10,094 bases of DNA from Acidobacteriaceae bacterium (GTDB lineage: Bacteria; Acidobacteriota; Terriglobia; Terriglobales; Acidobacteriaceae). Where the stretch lies: contig PLBD01000182.1 of assembly GCA_003135315.1 (NCBI GenBank), forward strand, positions 2,688-12,781, read 5' to 3'. Both the position numbers and the translations under genes were made by a program. Positions 1 through 6,795 of the stretch are shown here, in pieces (positions within the stretch are counted from its first letter, which is position 1; each line of letters starts with the position of its first letter). A model generated the notes under the pieces. That model was not told where the DNA came from. It saw only the letters and a list, made by a program, of their open reading frames with translations, and did not search any database.

Positions 1-1
1 G

Positions 2-796
2 CTTCTCGAAAGCGAACTGTTCGGCTATGAGCGCGGCGCATTTACCGGCGCCTTCAACCCCAAACCGGGTAGAGTGGAAATGGCGCATCGCGGCACACTG
101 TTCCTGGATGAAATTGCCGAGCTGGATGCGATGTTGCAGGCCAAACTTCTGCAGCTGCTGCAAGACGGGCAGTTCAGCCGGATTGGCGCTCAGGAAGACA
201 AGAAGGTGGAAGTGCGGGTGGTGTGCAGCACTAACCGCGAGCTGCACGAGGAGATTGAGCAAGGCAACTTCCGTCCCGACCTGTTTTACCGGATCGCGAC
301 CATGACCATCCACCTGCCGCCTTTAAGGGAGCGGGCCGTGGACCTGCCGATCATCTGCGATTACCTGCTCCAGTACTACAACGAAAAGTTGAACGGGCGG
401 GTGGTGATGGTGCGGCCGGCGCTGATGGCAAAGATGCAGCGCTACTCCTGGCCGGGCAATATCCGGCAGCTGGAGAACCTAGTCAAGCGCTATGTAGTCA
501 TGGGCACCGAAGATGTGATTCTGAGCGAACTGCTGGAGCCCAACGAGCGCGATGCCGTAGACACCCTGGTGCTGGAAGGTCCGGTGTCGCTGAAGAAATT
601 GACCCGGCAGACCGTGCGCAAACTGGAAGCCCGTATTATCCTGAATGCGCTGCACGCCAACAACTGGAACCGCAAGAAAGCGGCGCGCTCGCTGGATATA
701 AGCTACCGCGCCCTGCTGTACAAACTGAAGGAAGTTGGAATTCCGCAACGGCGTTCCAGTACCGCCGCAAAACACGAAGAAGACGGGGTCGAGTAA
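2..796 (+). CDS. Sigma-54-dependent transcriptional activator, C-terminal part (5' end outside window)
   Basis: The protein is an AAA+ enhancer-binding protein that would remodel sigma-54 RNA polymerase using ATP. The window opens inside the AAA+ domain, after Walker A. Seen: the GAFTGA sigma-54-contact loop at bases 35-52, Walker B (GTLFLDEIAEL) near 92-124, a sensor I stretch (VVCSTNREL), the arginine-finger region FRPDLFYRI near 269-295, LPPLRER, and the sensor II motif WPGNIRQLENL near 449-481. A Fis-type helix-turn-helix lies near 659-742 (NWNRKKAARSLDISYRALL). The N-terminal sensory domain is not visible, so I cannot tell a response regulator from another type. Known: XrtA/PEP-CTERM EPS loci usually carry a sigma-54 response regulator called PrsR, and this gene sits in the matching place. 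Its stop is 16 bases before the OPX gene, so cotranscription is likely. The family call is firm; the link to PrsR is inference. Confidence 0.95.
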   Translation, partial: LLESELFGYERGAFTGAFNPKPGRVEMAHRGTLFLDEIAELDAMLQAKLLQLLQDGQFSRIGAQEDKKVEVRVVCSTNRELHEEIEQGNFRPDLFYRIATMTIHLPPLRERAVDLPIICDYLLQYYNEKLNGRVVMVRPALMAKMQRYSWPGNIRQLENLVKRYVVMGTEDVILSELLEPNERDAVDTLVLEGPVSLKKLTRQTVRKLEARIILNALHANNWNRKKAARSLDISYRALLYKLKEVGIPQRRSSTAAKHEEDGVE

Positions 797-802
797 ACCA
801 CC

Positions 803-810
803 GAGGTGAG
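803..810 (+). promoter_or_regulatory. Ribosome binding site of the OPX gene
   Basis: GAGGTGAG lies two bases before the ATG at 813, with its purine core about 5-7 bases from the start. It sits in the 16-base gap after the activator stop and supports the start at 813, which also gives a clean signal peptide. Confidence 0.7.
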
Positions 811-812
811 AG

Positions 813-1550
813 ATGTATTGGGAGCGACAGACTTTGGGGAAACGAATTTTCATAGTTACGGCAATTTTGATGCTTGGGCTGTGGACGCTGGCAGCCTATG
901 GGCAGGACAATACGGCGCCGCCGGCACCCGATTCCACGACCGCTGCCAAGCCGGTCATTCCTGACAGCTCCAGCGGGAGCGCTGGCGGCGGAAAAGACGT
1001 AGCCAAGACCACAACGCTGCCGGCCGCGGGCAGTCCGCACCCGCACGTAGCCAATGTTCGCCCCGACACCTACGTTATCGGCGTTGGTGATGTGTTGGAG
1101 ATCAACGTTTGGAAAGAGGGCGAACTCTCCAAGAATGTCGGCGTACGCCCGGATGGAATGATCACGCTGCCTTTAATCGGCGAGATGAAGGCCATCGGCT
1201 TGACTCCGGTCCAGTTGCAGGAACAGATCACGGCCTCGCTGCAGAAAGTGATGTCGGACCCGCAGGTCGTGGTGATGGTCGGCGCCGTCAACAGCCTCAG
1301 CTTTAACATCATGGGCCAGGTTTACAAGCCGGGATTCTTCCCCCTGTCCCGGCCGATCACGATCCTGGACGCCATCGCGCTGAGCGGCGGCTTCCGCGAC
1401 TTTGCCAAGCAAAAGAAGATTTATATTTTGCGCACGGCTCCGGATGGTACGCAGCAGAAGATCCACTTCAACTACAAGCAGGTGATCAAGGGTCAGAACA
1501 TGTCGCAGAACATCCTGGTCGAACCTCGCGATACCATCGTGGTGCCGTAA
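813..1550 (+). CDS. Polysaccharide export protein (OPX / Wza-like, Poly_export + SLBB)
   Basis: This is a periplasmic or outer-membrane-associated component that conducts EPS across the envelope. Seen in 245 residues: a Sec signal peptide (basic start, hydrophobic core about 12-28, likely cleavage at AYG|QD, residue 30); a Pro/Ser/Ala/Gly-rich linker to about residue 83; a Poly_export domain about 84-157 starting DTYVIGVGDVLEINVW; then one SLBB-like domain about 163-212 with GQVYKPGFFPL and ILDAIALSGGF, ending in LVEPRDTIVVP. There is no cysteine at the cleavage site, so it is not a Wza-style lipoprotein. The protein stops right after the SLBB region and therefore lacks the C-terminal amphipathic helix by which E. 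coli Wza (about 380 residues) spans the outer membrane. The next gene encodes a beta-barrel that could supply the pore. Family assignment is firm; the composite-pore idea is inference. Confidence 0.93.
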   Translation: MYWERQTLGKRIFIVTAILMLGLWTLAAYGQDNTAPPAPDSTTAAKPVIPDSSSGSAGGGKDVAKTTTLPAAGSPHPHVANVRPDTYVIGVGDVLEINVWKEGELSKNVGVRPDGMITLPLIGEMKAIGLTPVQLQEQITASLQKVMSDPQVVVMVGAVNSLSFNIMGQVYKPGFFPLSRPITILDAIALSGGFRDFAKQKKIYILRTAPDGTQQKIHFNYKQVIKGQNMSQNILVEPRDTIVVP

Positions 1551-1573
1551 AACGCCGGGTTCCTCGGGGCGAT

Positions 1574-1580
1574 AGGAGGA
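1574..1580 (+). promoter_or_regulatory. Ribosome binding site of the beta-barrel gene
   Basis: AGGAGGA is a near-perfect Shine-Dalgarno sequence four bases before the ATG at 1585. It is the strongest ribosome binding site in the window and suggests the barrel protein is translated well on its own, without coupling to the OPX gene 34 bases upstream. Confidence 0.8.
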
Positions 1581-1584
1581 TGAG

Positions 1585-3246
1585 ATGAAACGGCAACTAA
1601 GACCAGTTTTGGCCGCAGTCGCGCTGTTCTGCGCGCCGCTGGCCTGGTCGCAGCAGAGCGGGTCCACGGACTCGGGGGTAAGCACGCCGAACGCTCCGCA
1701 GCAGGCCGGTTCTCCAGCGGGACAAAGCGGGACGCAGGGTACGCCGCAAAGCACGCCGGCGGACCCGGCGCAAAACGGCTGGCCGGATGCGACGCCGCAA
1801 AGCCCATCATCGAGTGCGCCGCAAAACGGTGCGAGCGGTGCGCAGGATACATCAGGACAAAACGGATCAACGGATGCGTCGCAGAACGGAGCGCAGGACA
1901 CCTCAGGGCAAGCGCAAGGCGGCGGGGGCGGGGTGGACGACACCTCGCTGTCGGGTTTGGGAGGCCCGCAAGCTACGTTCTCCCATCCGGAGAAGCTGCC
2001 GGCCATGAGCCTGTTCAGCGACACCGTGTCGCATACCGGCTACACCTTTACCGCTTCGGCCGGTGAGGTAGCCCAATATCTCTCGGGCGGGTACGGGAAT
2101 TCGCAGGCATACTGGGACAATCTGAACCTGGTCAACGCCGGCCTCAATATCGTGCAAGCGCGACCCACGTTTATGTGGTCGCTGGGTTATAACGGCGGCA
2201 TCAGCACGACCACGGGTTCGGTTTATTCCACGTACTCGAACTTAAACCAAGCCGTCAATGCGCACATCATCTGGGCATTTGCGAAGCGTTGGCAGTTCCG
2301 CTTCAAGGACAATTATTTTTACTCGGATGATCCGTTCCAGCCGTTCTTCACCTTTCTGGGTGCGCCCGCGCCGAACAATCCCAATCCGGTCATTTACTTT
2401 CCGCAAACCGTATTGGAGCAGAACCAGGGGACGGCCGACATAACCTATATGTTGGGAGCCCACGATACCATCGATGTTTATGGCGCCGAGAGTTTTCAGC
2501 ACTATCTCAGGGGCATCCCTACGTCGTCGGGCGTCTACAATCCAGGCTCGCTGTGGAATTCGACCACCTACTCCGGCGGATCGTTCTACCAGCATTTGTT
2601 TAGCCCCAGATTAAGCGCCGGGACGGGATATATCTTCACTGCCATGGATTTTGGGCACGGACAATCGCGGGCCGGCGTGCAGACGTTCCAGACCTTTGTC
2701 AACTTCAAGATCAGCCCCCGGATGACGATTTCCGGATGGGTAGGACCGGAGCGGACGGGCACCAAGGACGTTGTGCCGCTGATTTGCTTCCCCAGCGGCT
2801 GCCTGGTGGAGGTACAGCACAGCGTTTACTGGAACGTCGCCGAGGGAGCCACCTTCAGCTGGGCAGCCCCGCACGGCAATTCTTTCGGTGCGCAGTACAG
2901 CCACAGCATCACCAACGGCGGCGGCTTGTTTGGCGCGGTGCGTTTCTACCAGGCGGTGGCGACGTACAACCGGCTGCTGAATCGCAACTGGAACTTCGCG
3001 GCTGGATTTCTGTACAGCAACAGTGTGTCGATTTCGACCTACAGCGGCCAGAGTTATCTGCATAGCGTGCAGGGGACGGCGACGTTCTCCCGCAAGATCA
3101 ATCAGGACTGGAACCTCAGTACCTACTATGCGCTCATCCATCAAGATCAAAACTACTATGGCAATCTGGGAGTGCCGACCTCCGTTCTCACCAGCGGTAT
3201 AGGAGTGACGGTTCAGTATTCCTGGAATCATTCTTTGGGACGGTGA
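1585..3246 (+). CDS. Predicted outer-membrane beta-barrel protein of the EPS locus
   Basis: No exact family is recognised. Seen in 553 residues: a Sec signal peptide (MKRQLRPVLAAVALF, then APLAWS|QQ); Cys16 lies inside it but is not in a good lipobox. Residues about 23-115 are a low-complexity Gln/Ser/Gly/Ala/Asn/Asp segment with an imperfect internal duplication, followed by a Gly run. From about residue 150 onward the sequence has alternating polar and hydrophobic stretches rich in Tyr, Trp, Phe, Ser, Asn and Gly, typical of antiparallel transmembrane strands, ending GIGVTVQYSW. Two cysteines (401 and 406) could form a small disulfide loop. The last residue is Arg, not the usual C-terminal aromatic. 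XrtA-type loci often carry uncharacterised barrel proteins, and Myxococcus OPX proteins lacking the membrane helix are proposed to pair with barrels such as EpsX. By position this is the likely partner of the upstream OPX protein. Barrel class is likely; function is inferred. Confidence 0.8.
   Translation: MKRQLRPVLAAVALFCAPLAWSQQSGSTDSGVSTPNAPQQAGSPAGQSGTQGTPQSTPADPAQNGWPDATPQSPSSSAPQNGASGAQDTSGQNGSTDASQNGAQDTSGQAQGGGGGVDDTSLSGLGGPQATFSHPEKLPAMSLFSDTVSHTGYTFTASAGEVAQYLSGGYGNSQAYWDNLNLVNAGLNIVQARPTFMWSLGYNGGISTTTGSVYSTYSNLNQAVNAHIIWAFAKRWQFRFKDNYFYSDDPFQPFFTFLGAPAPNNPNPVIYFPQTVLEQNQGTADITYMLGAHDTIDVYGAESFQHYLRGIPTSSGVYNPGSLWNSTTYSGGSFYQHLFSPRLSAGTGYIFTAMDFGHGQSRAGVQTFQTFVNFKISPRMTISGWVGPERTGTKDVVPLICFPSGCLVEVQHSVYWNVAEGATFSWAAPHGNSFGAQYSHSITNGGGLFGAVRFYQAVATYNRLLNRNWNFAAGFLYSNSVSISTYSGQSYLHSVQGTATFSRKINQDWNLSTYYALIHQDQNYYGNLGVPTSVLTSGIGVTVQYSWNHSLGR
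1816..1911 (+). repeat. Imperfect in-frame duplication in the barrel protein linker
   Basis: Copy A (1816-1860) encodes APQNGASGAQDTSGQ and copy B (1876-1911) encodes ASQNGAQDTSGQ, which lacks three residues (ASG) of copy A. They are separated by 15 bases. Several third positions differ (for example gatacatcagga against gacacctcaggg), so the duplication is not very recent or the codons have drifted. It lies in a presumably disordered periplasmic linker. Confidence 0.75.
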
Positions 3247-3249
3247 CTT

Positions 3250-4818
3250 ATGGTGCAGGAATTTGACGATCAGAGAACAGGACAGGGCTTTGACGAGTAT
3301 TGGGCGATCGTGCTCCGCCGCAAGTGGTGGATCCTGGGGCCGCTCTTCTTCGGATGGCTGATCGTTTTCGCCTCCGCGTGGTTCTTGCCGGCCACCTATA
3401 TCTCGGAGAGCACGGTCCTGGTGGAACCGCCCAAGGTGCCCAGCAACCTGGTCGAGCCCAACGTGCAGGTGGACCTGGCGGACCGGGTGCAAAGCATGAG
3501 CACGCAGGTGGAAAGCCGCACGCGTCTGCTCAACCTTATCCAGCGCTTTAACCTGTATCCCGGTTACGCCAGCTCGCCGGACGATCAGGTGGTCAAGATG
3601 CGCGACGATATCAAGATGGAGCTGATCAAGAGCGAGGCGCAAACCTCAGGCAAAGCGGAAATCGTCGCGTTCAAGGTGTCGTTTAAGGCGCCCAGTGCCG
3701 ACGTCGCCCAGAAGGTGACTATTGCCCTGACTTCGTTCTTCGTGGACGAGAACGTGCGCGCCAGCCAGGAGCAGTCGGAAGCGACTACGCTCTTCCTGGA
3801 CTCCCAGGTCAGGGCGGTGGGGCAGACCCTGGCGGACGAAGAAGCCAAACTGCGGGCCTTTGAAGCTGAACACGACGGTTCGCTGCCGCAGCAACTGGAC
3901 AGCAATATGCGTATCCTGCAGGGACTGCAGCAGCAGATGCAGGCCGCGCAAGCCACCCGCGAACGGGCCATGCAGCAGCAGACCTATCTGAACTCCATAC
4001 AGAGCCAGTATCAGAACATGAGCGATACGGCCATGGCTCCGGCCAGCATCGATTCGCAGCTGGACAGCGCGCGCTCCAATCTCGCCGCCATGGAAGCCCG
4101 CTATACCGACGACCATCCCGATGTGAAGAAGCTGAAGGAAACCATCGCGTCGCTGGAAAAGCTGAAGAAGGAAATGGCGAATGAAGCCCGGGACAATATG
4201 GAGTCCGACAGCTCGACGCCGCAGGCGGTGCAGCAGAGCAACGCCATGTTACAGCTGAAGACCCAGATGAGACTCAACAAGATGGAGATGGACCAGGCCA
4301 CGCAGCAGATGCAGCGGGCGGAGCAAGCCGGCCAGGTGTATCAGGCGCGTTTGAACGCCACTCCGGCGGTGGAAGCGCAGATGGCTGACATGATGCGCGA
4401 CTTCGGCAATTTGAAAAAGCAATACCAGGACCTGCTGGCCAAGAAAACCGAGTCGGCCCTGGCCACCAGTCTGGAAAGACAGCAACAGGGCGCGCAGTTC
4501 CGCGTCATTGATCCGCCCAGCCTTCCTGACAAGCCGAACTTTCCCGACCGCTTCAAGTTTTCCCTGGCGGCGATTGGCGCCGGATTCGCGCTGGCGCTTT
4601 TGTGCGGATTCGGAGTGGAATTCCTGGATGACCGCATCCGTGGTGAGCAGGCCCTGAACGCAGCCGTCAACCTTCCCATCCTGGCCGAGATTCCAGCGCT
4701 GTCGACGGCGAAGGAACTGAAGCGTGCCCGATGGGTGCCCAGGTTTGCCGTGGCAGCCACCATCCTGGTGCTGATCTTGCTTCCATCGGGCGTGGTTTAC
4801 GCCTATTACTGGGGATAG
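3250..4818 (+). CDS. Wzz/GumC-type polysaccharide chain-length determinant (XrtA-locus style)
   Basis: This inner-membrane polysaccharide co-polymerase sets EPS chain length and links the kinase to the periplasmic export pore. Seen in 522 residues: a short cytoplasmic N-terminus, TM1 about 26-47, a Wzz-type domain after it (ATYISESTVLVEPP), then a long Gln/Ala/Glu-rich coiled-coil region about 175-410 containing the typical YTDDHPDVKKLKETIASLE. A GNVR-like Pro-rich segment (FRVIDPPSLPDKP, about 417-429) leads into TM2 about 437-456. After TM2 comes a cytoplasmic stretch LDDRIRGEQALNAAVNLPIL, resembling the linker before the kinase domain in fused BY-kinases. A third hydrophobic helix (about 498-519) follows and ends the protein. 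No ATP-binding motif is present; the kinase is encoded separately two genes downstream. The start is three bases after the barrel stop with only a weak GGTGA, so translational coupling is likely. Confidence 0.92.
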   Translation: MVQEFDDQRTGQGFDEYWAIVLRRKWWILGPLFFGWLIVFASAWFLPATYISESTVLVEPPKVPSNLVEPNVQVDLADRVQSMSTQVESRTRLLNLIQRFNLYPGYASSPDDQVVKMRDDIKMELIKSEAQTSGKAEIVAFKVSFKAPSADVAQKVTIALTSFFVDENVRASQEQSEATTLFLDSQVRAVGQTLADEEAKLRAFEAEHDGSLPQQLDSNMRILQGLQQQMQAAQATRERAMQQQTYLNSIQSQYQNMSDTAMAPASIDSQLDSARSNLAAMEARYTDDHPDVKKLKETIASLEKLKKEMANEARDNMESDSSTPQAVQQSNAMLQLKTQMRLNKMEMDQATQQMQRAEQAGQVYQARLNATPAVEAQMADMMRDFGNLKKQYQDLLAKKTESALATSLERQQQGAQFRVIDPPSLPDKPNFPDRFKFSLAAIGAGFALALLCGFGVEFLDDRIRGEQALNAAVNLPILAEIPALSTAKELKRARWVPRFAVAATILVLILLPSGVVYAYYWG

Positions 4819-4821
4819 TGA

Positions 4822-5760
4822 ATGTATAAACAATTCTTCGGGTTGACACGCAATCCATTTGAGATCAGCCCCGACCCGTATTTCTACCATCCGACGCCCA
4901 GGCACAACGAAGCTCTGGCCAATCTCCATTACGGGGTTGGCCGGAGAAAGGGCTTTATTGTGATCACCGGCGAGGTGGGCACGGGCAAGACCCTGCTTGT
5001 GCGCTGCCTGCTCTCGGAGCTGCGCAAGAACAATATCGCCTTCGGCTACGTGTTTAACCCGCTGCTGCCGGTGGTGGAGTTTTTCCAGTACATCATGGCG
5101 GATTTTGGGCTGCCCTACTCGGGCCGCACCAAGACCGAGATGCTTCTGGACCTGAACCGTTTCCTGATCCAGCGCCATGCGCGCGGCCTCATTACCGCCC
5201 TGGTGGTGGACGAGGCGCAAGCCCTGCGGGCGGAATTGCTGGAGGAGATCCGGCTGCTGACCAACCTGGAAACCTCCCAGCAGAAGCTTTTGCAGATCGT
5301 ATTGATGGGCCAGCCGGAACTGGAAGTCGTGCTGGACTCTCCCGAGTTGCGGCAGTTGAAGCAGCGCGTGGCGCTGCGCTGCCAGTTGCAGCCGCTGGAC
5401 GAGACCCAGACCCATGCTTACGTGCTTTCGCGTCTGGAGCGCGCCGGAGCGCCGGCCGAGCCGGAAGTATTCTCGGAGGAAGCGCTCAGCAAGATCTTCG
5501 AATATTCGCGCGGCATTCCGCGCATTATCAATACGCTTTGCGAAAACTCCATGGTCAGTGCTTTTTCGTGTGAACAACGGCCGGTGACCGCCGACATTAT
5601 TACCGACGTGGCGGCTGATTTCCGGCTCATCAGCCCAGCCCTGCCTGAGGAGGTTCCACTGGCTGCGGCCGCTGTTGCAGCAAACAACGAAAGTCTGCTG
5701 CGGTCCCTGTTCCGCATGGTGCGCAGCATGGATAACCAGACCCTGGAAGCCAATAAGTAA
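4822..5760 (+). CDS. ExeA/GspA-like AAA ATPase, XrtA-locus associated type
   Basis: This is a cytoplasmic P-loop ATPase of the ExeA/GspA group. Seen in 312 residues: the family N-terminus (MYKQFFGLTRNPFEISPDP), the RHNEALANLHYGV segment, Walker A GEVGTGKT at residues 50-57, Walker B (LVVDEAQ) around Asp130-Glu131, then VLMGQPEL, LKQRVALR and RGIPRIINTLCE, all in the usual order. It ends soon after the ATPase core with an Ala-rich stretch, so it lacks the peptidoglycan-binding domain of the longer ExeA proteins. Such short ATPases are a recurring member of XrtA/PEP-CTERM EPS loci; their exact role there is not established, though a link to envelope complex assembly is plausible. It starts three bases after the chain-length gene stop, with GGGGAT just upstream as a modest ribosome binding site. 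Confidence 0.92.
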   Translation: MYKQFFGLTRNPFEISPDPYFYHPTPRHNEALANLHYGVGRRKGFIVITGEVGTGKTLLVRCLLSELRKNNIAFGYVFNPLLPVVEFFQYIMADFGLPYSGRTKTEMLLDLNRFLIQRHARGLITALVVDEAQALRAELLEEIRLLTNLETSQQKLLQIVLMGQPELEVVLDSPELRQLKQRVALRCQLQPLDETQTHAYVLSRLERAGAPAEPEVFSEEALSKIFEYSRGIPRIINTLCENSMVSAFSCEQRPVTADIITDVAADFRLISPALPEEVPLAAAAVAANNESLLRSLFRMVRSMDNQTLEANK

Positions 5761-5782
5761 GACGATGCCAACTACTGCAGTC

Positions 5783-5787
5783 AGGAG
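5783..5787 (+). promoter_or_regulatory. Ribosome binding site of the tyrosine kinase gene
   Basis: AGGAG lies nine bases before the ATG at 5797 in the 36-base gap. It fixes the start, which yields the N-terminus MSRVYEALQR expected for EPS-locus BY-kinases. Confidence 0.7.
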
Positions 5788-5796
5788 AACCTAACC

Positions 5797-6795
5797 ATGA
5801 GTCGAGTGTACGAAGCATTACAACGTTCCCAAGGTGAAAATCCCAATCCCAGTGCCTCGCCTTTGGTTACCGATCAAGCGGAAGCTGCCGCCGCGGCAGT
5901 TGCAGTTGAAGCGTCAGGAGCGTCCCTGGCATCGTCCGAGCCGACCGACGCGAATTGGCTGAACGTACCTGCCGAGCGGGTCCTGCACCCCGTGCCCACT
6001 CCGGAGCAGCGCCTGGTGACGATGACGGACCCGGAAAGCACGGGCGCCGAAATGTTCCGCGTGCTGGCTACCCGCCTGGCCCACATGCGGCGCAGACGCA
6101 ACCTGCACAAGCTGCTGATCACCAGTTCGGTGGTCGACGAAGGCAAGTCGGTCGTGGCTTCCAATCTCGCCTTGACGCTGGCGCGGCGTTCCGGCGAGCG
6201 TGTGTTGCTGATCGAAGCCGATCTGCGCCGGCCCAGCATCACCCCGCTCATCTCCAGCAAGCCGCTGGTGGGAATTTCCGAGTGGAACTCCGGCAAGCTG
6301 GCGTTGGAAGATGCTCTCTACCGGATTGGAGACTCGCCGGTGTGGGTGCTCGCCGCAGGTCATCCCATGGACGAGCCGCTGCCTCTGCTGGAGTCCGATC
6401 GCTTCGCCAAGATGCTGGACGCGGTCTCGTCCGGTTTTGACTGGGTCCTGCTGGATGCCACACCGCTGCTGCCCATGGCCGACTCGACCTCGATCGCGCG
6501 CCTCTGCGATGGCGTGCTGGTGGTGGTGCGCGATGGCTATACCCGCAAGAAAGTGTTGAACAAGGCGATTGCAACCCTCGACAAGTCCAAGCTGCTGGGC
6601 GTGGTCTTTAACCAGGCCTCCATGTTGAACGTCAACTACGACCACTACTACGGTGAGTACAGCTCCTCTGGCAAGTCGCCGAAAGATGCCAAGAAGGATG
6701 CCAAGAAGGACGCCAAGGAAGCCAAGAAACAAGCCAAGGAAGCCAAGAAGCAAGCCAAGCAAGAAGCGGACCAGGTCAAAGCGGCTTCGGCATGA
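5797..6795 (+). CDS. CpsD/CapB-like BY-type tyrosine autokinase with Lys/Ala-rich tail
   Basis: This is a cytoplasmic bacterial tyrosine kinase that would work with the membrane chain-length protein two genes upstream; cycles of autophosphorylation on a C-terminal Tyr cluster control polymerisation in this family. Seen in 332 residues: N-terminus MSRVYEALQRSQ, an Ala-rich linker about 28-45, and EMFRVLATRLAHMRRRR before the ATPase core. Walker A is TSSVVDEGKS (Lys117), without the usual Pro-Gly before EGKS. Walker A' is VLLIEADLRRP, with Glu140 where the family has Asp. Walker B is VLLDATPLLPMADS (Asp220), with Thr for the first Pro of DxPP. The Tyr cluster is Y281, Y284, Y285, Y288. Residues 296-324 are a Lys/Ala/Asp/Gln repeat, not usual after the cluster. 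The stop overlaps the next start (ATGA). Kinase family membership is secure; activity of this variant is not proven. Confidence 0.92.
   Translation: MSRVYEALQRSQGENPNPSASPLVTDQAEAAAAAVAVEASGASLASSEPTDANWLNVPAERVLHPVPTPEQRLVTMTDPESTGAEMFRVLATRLAHMRRRRNLHKLLITSSVVDEGKSVVASNLALTLARRSGERVLLIEADLRRPSITPLISSKPLVGISEWNSGKLALEDALYRIGDSPVWVLAAGHPMDEPLPLLESDRFAKMLDAVSSGFDWVLLDATPLLPMADSTSIARLCDGVLVVVRDGYTRKKVLNKAIATLDKSKLLGVVFNQASMLNVNYDHYYGEYSSSGKSPKDAKKDAKKDAKEAKKQAKEAKKQAKQEADQVKAASA
6685..6762 (+). repeat. Tandem Lys/Ala codon repeat in the kinase C-terminal tail
   Basis: Two identical 12-base units (gatgccaagaag, 6685-6696 and 6697-6708) are followed by the variant gacgccaaggaa and then alternating gccaagaaacaa, gccaaggaa, gccaagaagcaa and gccaagcaa. 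All units stay in frame and encode DAKK, DAKK, DAKE, AKKQ, AKE, AKKQ, AKQ. Such a tract is prone to slippage, so its length may vary between strains. The product is a strongly basic, probably helical tail. Confidence 0.85.

Noticed and set aside
799..808. CACC-GA-GGTG inverted repeat covering the OPX ribosome binding site
   Set aside because: Four-base arms with a two-base loop cannot form a stable hairpin; it arises from the Shine-Dalgarno sequence itself.
4249..5577. Long minus-strand open frame (about 440 codons) opposite the chain-length and ATPase genes
   Set aside because: Its product is low-complexity, Gln/His/Arg/Leu-rich, with no recognisable motif, and the plus strand holds two clear protein families. 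It is an antisense shadow of GC-rich coding DNA. The same holds for the minus-strand frames at 1173-2024, 2611-3642, 5914-6762, 7140-8249 and 8275-9435.
6685..6795. Kinase tail as a frameshift artefact
   Set aside because: The repeat units keep the frame, the Tyr cluster lies just upstream in the same frame, and the stop forms a normal ATGA overlap with the next gene, so the reading frame is most likely genuine.
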